A DNA stretch of 64,000 bases. It comes from Neofusicoccum parvum. Its lineage: Eukaryota; Ascomycota; Dothideomycetes; Botryosphaeriales; Botryosphaeriaceae. Shown here in pieces: positions 10,898-21,562 of this stretch. Position 1 is the stretch's first letter, and each line of letters begins with the position of its first letter. The notes beneath the pieces are model-generated. The model saw only the letters and a list, made by a program, of their open reading frames with translations. It searched no databases and was not told where the DNA came from. The stretch is from positions 2,852,001 through 2,916,000 of the forward strand of contig CP087210.1 of assembly GCA_020912385.1 (NCBI GenBank), in the 5' to 3' direction. Made by a program: the position numbers and the translations under genes.

Positions 10898-12475
10898 TTA
10901 GTCGGAGTAAGAGAAGTGGTCACCCTTGGAGACACGGCCGGAAGTCAACCAGCTCGGGGGCCACGAGAACCAGCCGAGGCCAGACGAACCGGAGCCAGAG
11001 CCAGACTCGGAGCTGGAGCTGGTGCCAGTGTCAGAGCTGCCGGGGAAGGCGCCGGGCGTGAAGATCGGGCCGCTGCCGCTGCCAGTGCCAGAGCCGCCAG
11101 CGATGGGCGTGAAGATGCCGCCGATTCCAGAGCCAGTGCCGGTGCCCGAGCCTGCGCCAGGAGTCGAAATACCGCCAAATCCAGATCCAGTGCCCGTACC
11201 CGAGCCGCCAGCAATGGGGGTGAAGATGCCGCCAATGCCAGATCCAGTACCGGTGCCCGAGCCAGTGCCAGTGCCAGTGCCAGTGCCAGAGCCAGAGCCA
11301 GAGCCGGTCTCAGGGGTGCTCACGGGCGTAGTGGTGTCAGGGGTAGTAGCAGTACCGGAGCCGCTGCTAGTCGAGGAGCCGCTCGATGAGCCCTCAACGC
11401 AGTTGTTGGCGACAGCGTTGGCGAACAGTGCGTAGCTGTCGGCGTTGTTCAGGGCCTGCGCGCCAGTGAGCTGGGTGGCGGCGCTGTAGCCGTAGCCAAG
11501 GTCGTCAGTGCCCTTGATCTCAGACAAGTGGGTAAACTCGTGCAGAGTGGTGGTAGCCTGGTCCTGGTCGTAGCAGGTGCTGGTCAGCGCGGGAAGAGCG
11601 CTGTAGTACAGGTCGCAGTTGACAACCAGGGACTGCGAGGGCATGGTGTAGGCGAGGACCTGGCTCTGGCAGCCACCAACAGCGAACTGCGAGGGGACGG
11701 AGTTCTCGTCGCAGTAGTAGGTAGCGGCACCGGAGGTAGTGCTGCCGCACTCCTCAGCAACAGCAGTGAGCACGGTCTTGACCTCAGAGGCGTCGGCGTT
11801 CTTGAAGAACTCGGTGAACGCAGCGTTGTCCGAAGTAGCAGCGTCGGCAGCGGCGGAAGCGAGCTTCTGGCAGTTCTGCATGGCAGTCTGGGTGGAGGAC
11901 TGCTTGTCACCAGAGCAGTCGGTCAGGGTAGAGCGCTTCTTGATCTGCTCAATCTTGCCGAGGAAGCTGCGGCGAACCTTGGCAGCGTGGGCGCCGACAA
12001 CGTTGGCCTTGAGGCGGTTGCTGAGGTAAGGGACAGCGCCAACGATCTTGGTGGAGTTGGCCTCGGCGTAGGGAATGGCACCCTGGGTAAGGATGTCAAA
12101 GTCACCGCCGTTGCTCAGATCGTGCATCTCAGCAACATCGAAGGTAGCCTCAATAGACTGACCAGCGGGGATCTGGGTGAAGGAGTCGTTGTCCAGGTCC
12201 TTGGTGTTGGTGCGCTGGCGGATACCATCGAAGGCGACACGGGATTCGGCGCCGTAGACCTCGGCCTTCTCGATAGGGGCACCATCGAGGAAGGAGTTGC
12301 GGACAAAGAGGTTGAGGTCCTTGTCTCCGTTGTTGGTGACAATAGCCTTGACTTCACTGTTGCCAGACATCTCAAGCTTGACATCCAACGGGGTGGCGCG
12401 CCTGTTGAGCTCAACGGCGGCCGAAGCGGCCACAGAGGCCAAAGTGGCGTGCACGGCAGCGGTGGAGAACTTCAT
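10898..12475 (-). CDS. Secreted deuterolysin-type metalloprotease (M35) with low-complexity C-terminal tail
   Basis: Single-exon gene, 525 residues. A signal peptide (residues 1 to about 19) is followed by a prodomain (about 28-180) ending in the dibasic site KKR at 179-181, where a Kex2-like protease would cut. The mature domain begins STLTDCSG and holds the zinc motif HEFTH (312-316) plus the aspzincin motif GTDDLGYGY (322-330), whose Asp is the third zinc ligand in this family. Cysteines are placed as in deuterolysins. The usual mature enzyme is about 177 residues and ends near ANNC; here that point is residue 359, so roughly 165 further residues of Gly/Ser/Thr-rich sequence are extra. The tail contains four 18-19-residue repeats and no GPI signal. 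The family cleaves basic proteins such as histones and protamine and is heat-stable. A TATA box sits upstream. The prodomain resembles the protein encoded divergently at 14396-14866. Confidence 0.93.
   Translation of the reverse strand: MKFSTAAVHATLASVAASAAVELNRRATPLDVKLEMSGNSEVKAIVTNNGDKDLNLFVRNSFLDGAPIEKAEVYGAESRVAFDGIRQRTNTKDLDNDSFTQIPAGQSIEATFDVAEMHDLSNGGDFDILTQGAIPYAEANSTKIVGAVPYLSNRLKANVVGAHAAKVRRSFLGKIEQIKKRSTLTDCSGDKQSSTQTAMQNCQKLASAAADAATSDNAAFTEFFKNADASEVKTVLTAVAEECGSTTSGAATYYCDENSVPSQFAVGGCQSQVLAYTMPSQSLVVNCDLYYSALPALTSTCYDQDQATTTLHEFTHLSEIKGTDDLGYGYSAATQLTGAQALNNADSYALFANAVANNCVEGSSSGSSTSSGSGTATTPDTTTPVSTPETGSGSGSGTGTGTGTGSGTGTGSGIGGIFTPIAGGSGTGTGSGFGGISTPGAGSGTGTGSGIGGIFTPIAGGSGTGSGSGPIFTPGAFPGSSDTGTSSSSESGSGSGSSGLGWFSWPPSWLTSGRVSKGDHFSYSD
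11041..11320. repeat. Coding minisatellite and hexanucleotide repeat in the deuterolysin tail
   Basis: Read on the minus strand, this encodes four copies of an 18-19-residue unit of the form GTGTGSGxGGIFTPIAGGS (54-57 bp each, the last two residues variable), preceded by a run of GTG/GSG dipeptides built from 6-bp units (CCAGTG or CCAGAG on the plus strand, clearest at about 11259-11305). Such tracts change length easily, so tail length may vary among strains. Confidence 0.85.
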
Positions 12476-14395
12476 CGTGATGGATTGCGGAGGGAAAGTG
12501 TGGGGAAGGAGAGACAGGTAAAGGTAGCGTCAAGCCGAAGGAATGGTGAAGAGAAATCAAGAAGGACCGAAGAGAGTGGGCGGCCTGCGCGTTTGTGGTG
12601 AAGATGGTGGTGATGGTGATGTCTCTAGATTGGGAACGACAGTGTTTTATATCAATAGAGGCGAGAGAACAATTTCCACAGTCAGACCAGCTTGGCGGGA
12701 CGCCAGCCGGGCATGGACCGGCTGGGCGAAAAATGCGGGGACAATATGGAGCCTTGCACAGGGGAATCACGGGGATGCTGGTAGCACCCGGGCCTTAATC
12801 TAGAGGCAACAGGCCATCTGCACTGGGACTGGCCACTCGGAGGCCAAGACCCGGGCGGGCTGGAAGGAGAAACGGCGACCCGTTTCGTCCGGTTCGGGTA
12901 TAGCAGGCGGCAGCGGATAGAACAGCGGAGGCGGCAGCCACTGAGGACCGGGAGCGCGGTGGAATGTGCTGGCGCGAGGAGCTGGGCAGTGGCGGGCAGG
13001 GCCGGCAGTGAGTCGCCGCATTGCAGGATGGTCTCATGCCGTGTTCTGCGAGGGCCAATGGCAGGCGGGCAGCGTGGGCGGGAGGGTGAAACAGCGCAGG
13101 CAGGGTGAAGATGGGCGGGCGGGCTGCTGTCAGAGGAAGGAGACAGTGCTCGAGAAACGTTTCGGGCGAATCCCTAAAGCTTGGCGGGCGGAGGGGCCTC
13201 CCGGCCCACGCTGGCGAGCAGGCGTGCAGCAGCGGCGCTTGGGCGGTGCCAAGGGCGGCGCTGCGGTGGTTGTGGTTGGGCGGCGTGCAGATGAAGCTCG
13301 TCGGGAGGTGAGCCGAACAGCCCTGCGCGCTTGGCTGCGTGCATGATCGGCGCGAGGCCGCCGGGCAGGGGCGCAGCAGCGTCGGCCGCTCCGTCGGCGC
13401 GCTGAAGAGCCCGTGGACGCCGCGCAGGCCGTGTCTCGCGGCGACCATGTGCGTGTTTCCAGCATGCCCGCTGCGAGGCTGCGAAACCAAACGCGCTGGA
13501 AACGGCCGCTAGGGCACAGACACAGACCGCAGCGGCCGTGGCTGTCTCCGAAGACTGTTATGCGCGCGCCTGGCCGGGCGCGCCCAAGCACCTAGGGCCC
13601 GTCTTGGCGGCCCGGGCCTGCGCCGCCGCGCTTGCATGAGGATGAATCGTGAAACAGGCAGCGCCTCACCACTGCCCAAGCGCCTCACCACTCGCCTCCA
13701 AAGCGGCAGCATCGCCGGCCTCGCCCGTTTCATCGCGCCTGACTCCCGCCGCCGCCACGCCGCATTGCTGGCAGCTGTCCGAGGCCGTTTGCATCATGCG
13801 TTCCGTTTCTCGCCGTGCCGGGGCTCGCATGGCTGGCCGGCTTGTTTGCTCGCTCGGCATGCGGAGTGGAGAGATCTGCTGGAGCGCCGTAGGGTTGGCA
13901 TTGGCGCGCGCACTGCGCAGGCGCGGCGGTGGTGGCGCTCTGCGCAGGAAATCCCCCGCAGCGCCGTGTGGGCGTCTGGTCGCAGTAAGCATAATAATTT
14001 GACTTCGGCCCTGGCTCCCCACTGCGACCTGCTTATTTCGACCGTACCTGCGTCATTTTCACCGCCCACGAGCGGCCTCGCCCAGACCGATTCTGCCTCG
14101 TACGTTGCCTGTCTTCTGCTACGTCATCGCTGGCCGGTGCCCAGTCTGCCACGAATTCATCTTCACCCACCTTCGACGGCTGCCTGCTGCCAACTTGACC
14201 CGCATCCGGCTGGACTGTTCGACAACACCATCAACCTGCCACCCAACAACCCCCATGAGCAACCTGACGTTTCGCTCCTTCGCCTTCGCCGCCTTCCTCA
14301 TCTTCCTCGTCTTCAACCTCGCCTACAACCTCAAAGCCTACGTCTGCCTCCCTAGCGGACTCACATCCACGCCCTTCTTCACCTCCTCCGCCACC
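12476..14395. other. GC-rich divergent promoter region
   Basis: This 1.9-kb region separates the deuterolysin start (minus strand) from the prodomain-like gene (plus strand). The overlapping frames inside it (12.8-14.1 kb) have no domain and appear in several frames at once, as expected from GC-rich sequence. It holds the TATA box of the protease and an alternative upstream ATG (14255) of the plus-strand gene. Confidence 0.55.
12645..12651 (-). promoter_or_regulatory. TATA box of the deuterolysin gene
   Basis: TATAAAA on the minus strand, about 170 nt before the protease ATG, within CTATTGATATAAAAC. Position and orientation fit the core promoter, though a 5' leader of roughly 130 nt would be implied. 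Confidence 0.5.
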
Positions 14396-14866
14396 ATGGC
14401 CAGCCCTTCGCACCTCCAGGTCTCTCTCGCCCAGAAGAGCAAATCACCCCCCACCGTCACTCTGCGCGTCAAGAACACCCACCCCGACACCGCGCTCACC
14501 TTCGTGACCTGGAACACGCCGCTCGACGGCGCCATCCTGCCGCTCGGCAACCTCGCCATCACGCACCCCTCGTCCGGCGAGCGCCTCAACAAGGACTCGA
14601 TCAAGATCAGCCGCAAGACCCCGCCCGACGCCGACCAGTTCGTCACGCTGGCGCCGGGCGAGACGCGCGAGCAGGACGTCGAGCTCAAGGGCCCGCTGGT
14701 GTCGCTCGACAAGGTGGACGGCGGCAAGGTCCAGGTGTCCTGCAGCGGCAAGTGGGGCGACGTGTGGGCGGGCAGCGAGGACGTCGGCCCGAGCTCGTGG
14801 GACGCGAAGGTAGGCAAGGGCGCGAGCGGCGAGTGGGAGAGCCAGGCGATCGAGGTGGAGCTGTGA
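14396..14866 (+). CDS. Small protein resembling a stand-alone deuterolysin prodomain
   Basis: Intronless, 156 residues from an ATG in an ideal context (GCCACCATGG). The sequence is predicted to be all beta. It aligns by eye with residues 28-130 of the deuterolysin encoded on the opposite strand: both start with an L-x-V-x-L-type strand, then a V-x-N segment, then a shared N-x-x-LDGA motif (NTPLDGAI here, NSFLDGAP in the protease), a charged region with a Ser/Asp segment, and an F-x-x-(I/L)-(A/P)-x-G-(Q/E)-(S/T) strand. No protease domain follows: the frame ends at EVEL. An in-frame ATG at 14255 would add 47 residues containing a hydrophobic stretch (FAFAAFLIFLVFNLAYNL) that could be a signal peptide or anchor, so a secreted form is possible. 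Similar small orphan proteins exist in other filamentous fungi without a known role. A trans-acting inhibitor or folding helper is a hypothesis only. Confidence 0.75.
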   Translation: MASPSHLQVSLAQKSKSPPTVTLRVKNTHPDTALTFVTWNTPLDGAILPLGNLAITHPSSGERLNKDSIKISRKTPPDADQFVTLAPGETREQDVELKGPLVSLDKVDGGKVQVSCSGKWGDVWAGSEDVGPSSWDAKVGKGASGEWESQAIEVEL

Positions 14867-17800
14867 GCGAGAGGCTTCTGCTCCGACGATGGCATCCCTG
14901 CGGCCGGGGTGTCGAGGCATTCATCCGGGTAGCTTGAGTTTATTTTTCTCTGTTCTAAATGGCTTTGGCGGTCGGATGGTTGCTTCGGCGGCCCACTACT
15001 GCCGACGTTGGCTGTCCTGTCAAGAGCGGGTGGTGTCTTCACGCTAGTCGTCGCCCGCGACACCACTCTGTGGCAGCGGGTCGGCAAACCTACCCGGCGA
15101 TCGATCTGCAAGCATTTCTGCGCTGGCGAAGGTTTTTGGCTACGGATTTGGAATAGGGCAGATAGCACACGTATCCGCGGTTGATCACGAATGCACGATT
15201 CACATGTTTAGCTGGCAGCAGAGACGTGAGTGGTCGCATTAATGGATAGATGAATAGGCGCGCATCCCGGGCGGATGATTCAGGTTAATGCACGCTGGCC
15301 GGGAACGAGCAAAACAACACTCGCCACGAGTCGCGGGCGTCATGATTCTGTTTGTCGGGCGCGGCGATCGAGTGCGTAATTGACCCCTTCCGCTGGATAG
15401 CACGGCACGCACTGCCTCCACGCATCAAGTCCTCGGCCGGGCGCTTGTCTCCCGACTTCTCGTGACAGCAGCTGTCTCGACCAACTGCCGCGCGCACGTG
15501 CCCAGCAGTGCCGCTTTCGGGGTGCCACTGAGTTTAGCTCCAACCGCGCTAGTCGGAATAGGAAGGAGCAAGAAAAGGGTCTCCAATCTGACTAAAGCGC
15601 CCTCTCTCAGCAGCGACCCCCTCTGCAACCTTGGCCGAAGGATGCGCGATGTTATGTAACGAGCGCTCCGGCGATCTGCACGCCTCAGCGGAGGCCAGGA
15701 ACCAGACGTCTGGATTGGGTGCGCGAGAGGGCCCAGATCGTCGACACGGATCGCGTCATTTCGCAAAGCGTTTCAGAAGGTCTGGGGCTGCCTTGAAGGC
15801 TCGTTTGCGCCTTATGAGGCAGGCTAGAGCCAGTTGGGGCCCGGAACGGCCCCGAGACATGGGCGGCGTCCCCGTTCCAACCACATTGCGTGCATGTCTA
15901 TGCCGAGACAGCTGATCGCCTCGATGTGATAGCTTGTGTTTCTGTGGATCCGCACGAATTGGACTGTGAGGCTGCCGGGTAGTGACGAGTGGCTGACAGC
16001 CTCTCTTGGCAGTGGAGAGGTACCTGATTTTCCTGCTGATCGCAAGACAGCAACATCAAGACATCAACGGCGTCGCCGAAGGAAGGGATTAAGATCGTCA
16101 ACTTATTCTGACGTCTGACCCATCTTCCATCGAGAAGCTCAGCGCACGGAAGCAATCCTTCCCGCATTCCTTCTCAGCAGGTCTACACGGGACTCTCCAT
16201 CCGACAACTGGCGTCCGCATTGACCACCAACACCACACATGAGACAGCCATTGGGCTCTCCAAAACGATCGCGACTCTTCCCGACCCCACACCCTTCGAC
16301 AGCACTAAAACTTCTCGAGCAGGTGGAGGTACAGCGTTACATCCCCAAAAGTATGCGCGAAATTGCCCACAACTCAACCAAAACTCACCTGACCGCTTCT
16401 GCTCGGCTTATAGGCAGTGTAGATGACTCGCATTACCTCACCCACTCAGAGCCGCTCTCTTCCCTGCACAACACCGCCGCTAACCTTATTGTCGTCTTTT
16501 ACCACGCCGCACTACCCTCAAACCAGTTCGTCGTCCGGAAGGACCGTCCTTGGCAAGAGGCCCATATCCGTGTTTGTGGGTCGCAAAGCTTGTGCGTGGG
16601 CGACGGTCCTGGGTATTTTGCGATGTTCATGGGCGCGTTGTGATTCCCGGCATCAATCTCCGAGACGGGACGCCTGGTGGATTCTAGGTAGACCGCCTCA
16701 ACGATGAAGAAGGGGATCGAGAAGTGGCCATTTTACTTTTGTGGCACGATGGGGGGAGCCAGGTGATCACGTAACGGAATGCTGGGGTGGTTGGAATGAG
16801 CACGCGGATGATGGCGGCGAGGGAAAGGGATGGGGAGTCTCGGGGAGTGTGGCCGTCTCCGGCGAGAAAGAATTTTCATCTCTATCTGTCGCCGAGCTCT
16901 GGCATCGTCATTCCTTTTTTCACAACTTCTTTTGCGACGGCTGGCCGCTCTTTGTTGTCTACCAGCCATACGTCGTACCATCGTGAGACTGTCTCAAGAT
17001 GTTCCTTCACTCGTTCGATGCTGCTGACGAGACATGCGTCGGCGTACCTTTCGAGATCTAGACAAAGGAAGAGTTCATCTTCAAGTGAGTACTATTTCAC
17101 AGCAGAGCTATTATCGATCATGAATTCGGAAGTACTCCCCATTTCAGTCTCAAATGTGTACGTCCCGAGGTTTTGTTGGATTATATAAAGACAGTAGATG
17201 ATACTCTCCTTTTCTTGGTATTTCATCGTAAACTGACCGGCATTTATGACTTACAGTTGGAGTTGTCGCCAGACCAGCATCGACGCTTCTTACGATATTC
17301 GTACGCACGACCTTTGGTCTGGCTGTCAAAATGAAGATACCCACCTACACGATCCATGATCGGAACTTGAACGTTGACACCAGGAAGCATTGGTAAAGCT
17401 CGCCCCAGTAAGGCTTTCTTCAGACCGCCGATGAGTCCTTTGGAAACATGGCCAGCGAAAAACGAGCTTTTCAAGACCATCACAGTGACAACGCCGCGGC
17501 CCAGCGCTATTAGACATCTTAATAGGTATCACAGGCTGCGAAACAAATTCTACTGGTAGAAGAGCATAGTGGTATGTACGATAGATTGCTATGTCGTAAA
17601 CCGCATGCTCTCGAAGCTGAAGATCACAAAGCTAACAGCTATTCAAGGCCTGCAGACACCGGACGAAAGGTTTCCGGCAAAATCTATCAAAGCACGTAGC
17701 TATGAGGCAAGAACGCTTCCTTCATGGTAGTCCGGCTTACCGAGCTCAGAGCTCGTGCTGCGCAATGGCACCTGAACATCTCCGGTAAAGTTTAAATATG

Positions 17801-17936
17801 CTCACTGTATAGCGAGCTTAGCTCTCTGCTTAAAAAGTTTCTTTCACAATAGGATGCAGCTCTACCGACTCTTAAAACTTGAAGACGTGGAACATGAGAA
17901 GATTCCTGAAAGGTAAATTCTTCGAACGGCGGTTAA

Positions 17937-18039
17937 TCGGAGCAAATGGCAACAATAACGCCGGTCTAATAGGAGTCCACTAAAAGTGGACAAGCGTCGG
18001 TCATTGTTATGCCGGAGTTATTGTTGCCATTAGCTCCGA
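17937..18039. repeat. Imperfect inverted repeat with nested palindrome (MITE-like fold-back)
   Basis: The 28-bp left arm (17937-17964) and right arm (18012-18039) are reverse complements with two mismatches; the shared core reads TGGCAACAATAAC. The 47-bp centre holds a second, perfect 6-bp palindrome GTCCAC/GTGGAC (17975-17980 and 17986-17991). I saw no clear target-site duplication. It is not followed by a gene, so a rho-type terminator role does not apply in this eukaryote; a small non-autonomous element is the likeliest source. Confidence 0.7.
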
Positions 18040-19143
18040 CTACTCTGGGAGACACGAAAGAATTCGTAGATTGTCCCAGTTCGGATCAATGTACGCGGGG
18101 AATACATCTATAACTAGTGAGTCCTCGCATGATACTATGCATCAAGCTCGGTTTGGCCCTTATTGACTACCCTTAATAGGCAGACACTTTCCCAGACTGC
18201 TTTTACTCGTCTTCTATCTCTCCTAGCACGCCTATCGATACCGAGATCTCAAGTCCAAGTCGGCGTATACCGTATTCCAGTCACATCGTTTCTAGCCTGA
18301 TCCTAACGTAGCTCGGCCAATAGTTCACTATATTATTCACTCGAGGACATTCGGAATATGACAAATAATATGGCGCATCAGGAAGCTCTTCGCGTACAGA
18401 CCTTACTGCGGGGGATTTTCCTCGTCTGTGCAGCCCGACTTCCGAGACCGATGCACATTTCCCGTGCTATTTGCGCTCACCAATCTCTTACTTAACCTCC
18501 TCTTGCTTCGACATGAGACTACTGCGGAGTCTCATATGCTTTAAATCCGGAAAATAACAGAAAATACCGAACGATAGTCTTGGATCTTATTTAGCTTAGA
18601 TGTGTACTACGTTGAAAAATGGGGACTACGCCATATACTCTTAGAAATATTTAGTGCTTTTTATTCTCTATTCACGTTGCTTCCTACACAAGCCTTCGCT
18701 TCTACTTGGTGCACTGTTAACCAAAGTCTTATCATAATTACCAGCACATGAATTGTCAGCGACGCGCTATGAATTGTCAGCACATGACCAGCTCTCGTCT
18801 CGTCCGAGACAGGGCGTTGATCTTTCCTTTTAGTTTCGGCCGGCGGAACGCGGAACGCGGGTGCGGAGTATCCGAACCTGAGCCTCACTAGATCGCACGT
18901 AATTTCGAGTGGGGTTGTCCAGTTCACCAATCATGCAAAGCATTCACAGCTTTGCTCACGAAAAATTCAATGTCGTTCTGCAGGATTACGCACTTAATAA
19001 TTCCTTTGCTCTAGTACGTTAGACCTTCGTTGGGAAGGTACAACGCGGGATACTTGATCGGCGTCTCGGGCACGAGAGACCGATTCGGTCTATTGGCGCA
19101 CCAGGTTCTACCCACGTCAGATGGGGCCCACATCCAAGAAGAG

Positions 19144-19149
19144 TATAAG
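19144..19149 (+). promoter_or_regulatory. TATA-like box of the P450 gene
   Basis: TATAAG, 67-72 nt before the P450 ATG at 19216, a spacing that leaves a 35-45-nt leader. Confidence 0.4.
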
Positions 19150-19215
19150 AACTCTGGATTTCCAAGACAAAATCAGACTTAAGCTTCATGCATCTATCAA
19201 ATCTAACACTACAAG

Positions 19216-21106
19216 ATGGAGACGCCGCAAACCTCACCCAACTTCATGGCTTCTCAGAGTCTTGTGCTCACTTGCGCATACTCTTTACTGGCTCTCCTTC
19301 TAGCTCATACAGTAATTAGTGCGATAACATCACCTTTGCGGTCTGTCCCAGGTCCTCTACTCGCCCGGTTTTCTCGTCTATGGTATTTTCGGCAGGCGTG
19401 GACCGGAGAGTTCCCCAGAACGAATATCAAGTTGCATCAGAAGTACGGTAAGCATACTAAGCCACACGCCGTATTCCAGAAATGCTTCTCGATCCTAACA
19501 TCGCACAGGTCCCATCGTCCGTATTGCACCAAACGAGTACTCCATCGATGACCCTTCCGCTATCAAGCCTATCTACGGACATGGAACAGTGTTTGTCAAA
19601 GGCTCTTGGTACCATGCCAGCGGTGCTCCAAGGGGAATGAAGCAAAATATCTTTGCAGAAATAGACCCGAAGACGCATGCGGCAGAGAGGCGGAAGATCG
19701 CATCTCTGTATACCATGTCCACGCTGTTGAAGATGGAAGAGGAAGTGAACAGCTGTATCAGCTTGGTCGAGGACAGGTTCAGGAGCTTTGCAAAGTAGGT
19801 TTGCTCAAATCAGCTGACTACAGAACTGAACTGAAAGCGCACGTACTGACGTTTCTTTAGATCCCAGAGCACGATCGAGCTACAGTGGTGGATGCAGTGC
19901 TATGCATTTGACGTTATTGGCGCAATCACGGTTTGTCAAGAGCCTCATCCTCGGGTCCTAACCCTGAAATGAACCGCGACTGACCCATCATGGTCCTTAA
20001 CTGTAGGTGTCAAAGCGTTTCGGTTTCCTCGACGCTGGTGAAGATCCCTTGGGAATGGTCGAAGGCCTCGACAGCTTCCTCACGTATGCCGCACGTATGG
20101 GCATCTGCCCAGAGCTTCACCACATGGTATTCAGCATCATATCGAAGCTTGGCAAGAGCGGACTCCTGGACGTCTTCGCATTCACGAGAGACCAGATCCA
20201 AAAGTACAAAGAAACCATCGGGAGCTCTGAGTCGTCGGCGGATTCAGATGTCTTTCTGTCCAAGGCTATTCGCCTTCATCGAGAGAAGCCTGACAGCTTC
20301 TTAGAAGAGGACATCTTCCAAACATGCTCAATGAACGTCGTTGCTGGCAGTGATACCACGGGTATCAGTCTTACTGCTGTCATGTGGGGCCTGTTGAAAA
20401 ACCCGGAGGCCATGGCGAAAGTGGGTTTTCATCCGTGCACTGTATCATTAAAGCGCTAATCGATCAATAGCTACGTGCTGAAGTCGACGAGAAATATGAG
20501 TCCGGAGAGATCTCCGATCCTGTCTCGTTTGCCGACGCGCAGAAAATGCCGTACCTTCAGGCATGTATTAACGAGGGTCTGAGAACGCATCCAGCTGTCG
20601 GCCTTCCTCTTAGCCGGGTGGTGCCGAAAGGTGGAATTGTCATCGCAGGTCGCTACTTCCCAGAAGGCGTAAGTTCTCATTAGCATGGCAGAAACTTATC
20701 AGAGAAGAAAGTGAACCTAATCATATGAAATAATAGACAAATATAGGCGTAAATGCCTGGGCGGCTCATAACAATCGGAGCGTTTTTGGGGAAGATGCCG
20801 ATAAATTTAGGCCAGAGCGGTGGCTTGTTGATGAGGAGACGTATCGCAAAATGGACAGATACTTCATCCCGGTAAGTTTATTGGGCACATTCTGGAGCGT
20901 GGCTAACGAGTGATCAGTTTGGACATGGGTCAAGAACCTGCATAGGAAAAAATATCTCCTTGATGGAGATGTCGAAGATCATTCCTCAGCTGGTGCGAAA
21001 GTTCGATATTCTACTGTCGGATCCAGACGCGGAGCTTCGCACGAAGAACGTCTGGTTCGTCAAGCAACAAGATGTCACTGTAAAAATCAGAGAGAGAAAG
21101 CTTTGA
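19216..21106 (+). CDS. Cytochrome P450 monooxygenase, pisatin-demethylase-like
   Basis: Seven exons (19216-19447, 19509-19794, 19861-19930, 20007-20420, 20471-20668, 20737-20871, 20918-21106) join in frame to 507 residues. The N-terminus has an ER membrane anchor (residues about 14-35) and the proline hinge VPGPLLARFSRLW. The I-helix oxygen-binding motif AGSDTT is at about 309-314, the K-helix ExxR (EGLR) at 369-372, FRPERW at 424-429, and the haem loop FGHGSRTCIGKN at 446-457 with Cys453 as the haem ligand. All catalytic elements are intact. The haem loop and the downstream SLMEMSKIIPQLVRKF resemble the fungal pisatin-demethylase group, which oxidises plant or endogenous small molecules. A second ATG at residue 11 is an alternative start. 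It lies next to an amidoligase-domain gene in the same orientation, so a shared pathway is possible; no other P450 or backbone synthase is present. Confidence 0.93.
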
Positions 21107-21562
21107 GCACTGTTTAGGTGGTTTTCCCGCAAGACTACCCGGAGTCTGTGTGAAATCGGAATAAAGTACAAAGCGCAGAAGGACTTGGTGCGCTCACTGG
21201 CTAGTATCTTGACCTATGGGATGCCGGATTCATCTCTGAGCCTTTGTCATACGAGATAATTTGAGAATAGTTCTTGGTACTCCAAACAATGTCATTGTTG
21301 AATGGACAAAAACTGGACATTTTCAGAACAATGTGATTGTCCAACGTGTGTGTAATGATGTTTCCGACACCTTGGAACCTGGAGAACAGAGGCCTTAAGA
21401 ACAATGCACCATGCCGCGTGAATTTAGAAATAGGCCATCACATTCGTCAACTTATCGTCCATCACCAATCTTGCTACTTCCACCTGCTCTTCTTTCCGAG
21501 ACAATAGATTCGTCAACCTGGCTGATATTTGGAACGACACTTCGAACGAAATCACTACCACG
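21107..21562. other. Spacer between P450 and amidoligase genes
   Basis: A 456-bp gap between two same-strand genes. It probably holds the P450 3' end and the amidoligase promoter; no separate gene is seen. Confidence 0.5.

Larger units (their letters stand above)
14867..19215. other. Gene-poor stretch
   Basis: More than 4 kb without a gene I can support. The first part (to about 16.7 kb) is moderately GC-rich with short overlapping frames; the part from about 17.5 kb is AT-richer and nearly free of frames. It contains a fold-back repeat at 17937-18039. The frame at 16239-16643 has no domain and no splice-joined partner. Confidence 0.5.

Noticed and set aside
12795..14100. Large frames on both strands between the deuterolysin and the prodomain-like gene
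   Set aside because: Shadow frames caused by GC-rich sequence; compositionally biased, with no conserved motifs.
16239..16643. Plus-strand frame of 134 codons
   Set aside because: No domain, no signal peptide, and no splice-compatible neighbouring frame.
17244..17483. Minus-strand frame with a Lys/Arg-rich end
   Set aside because: Looks protein-like locally but is short, isolated and without similarity that I can recognise.
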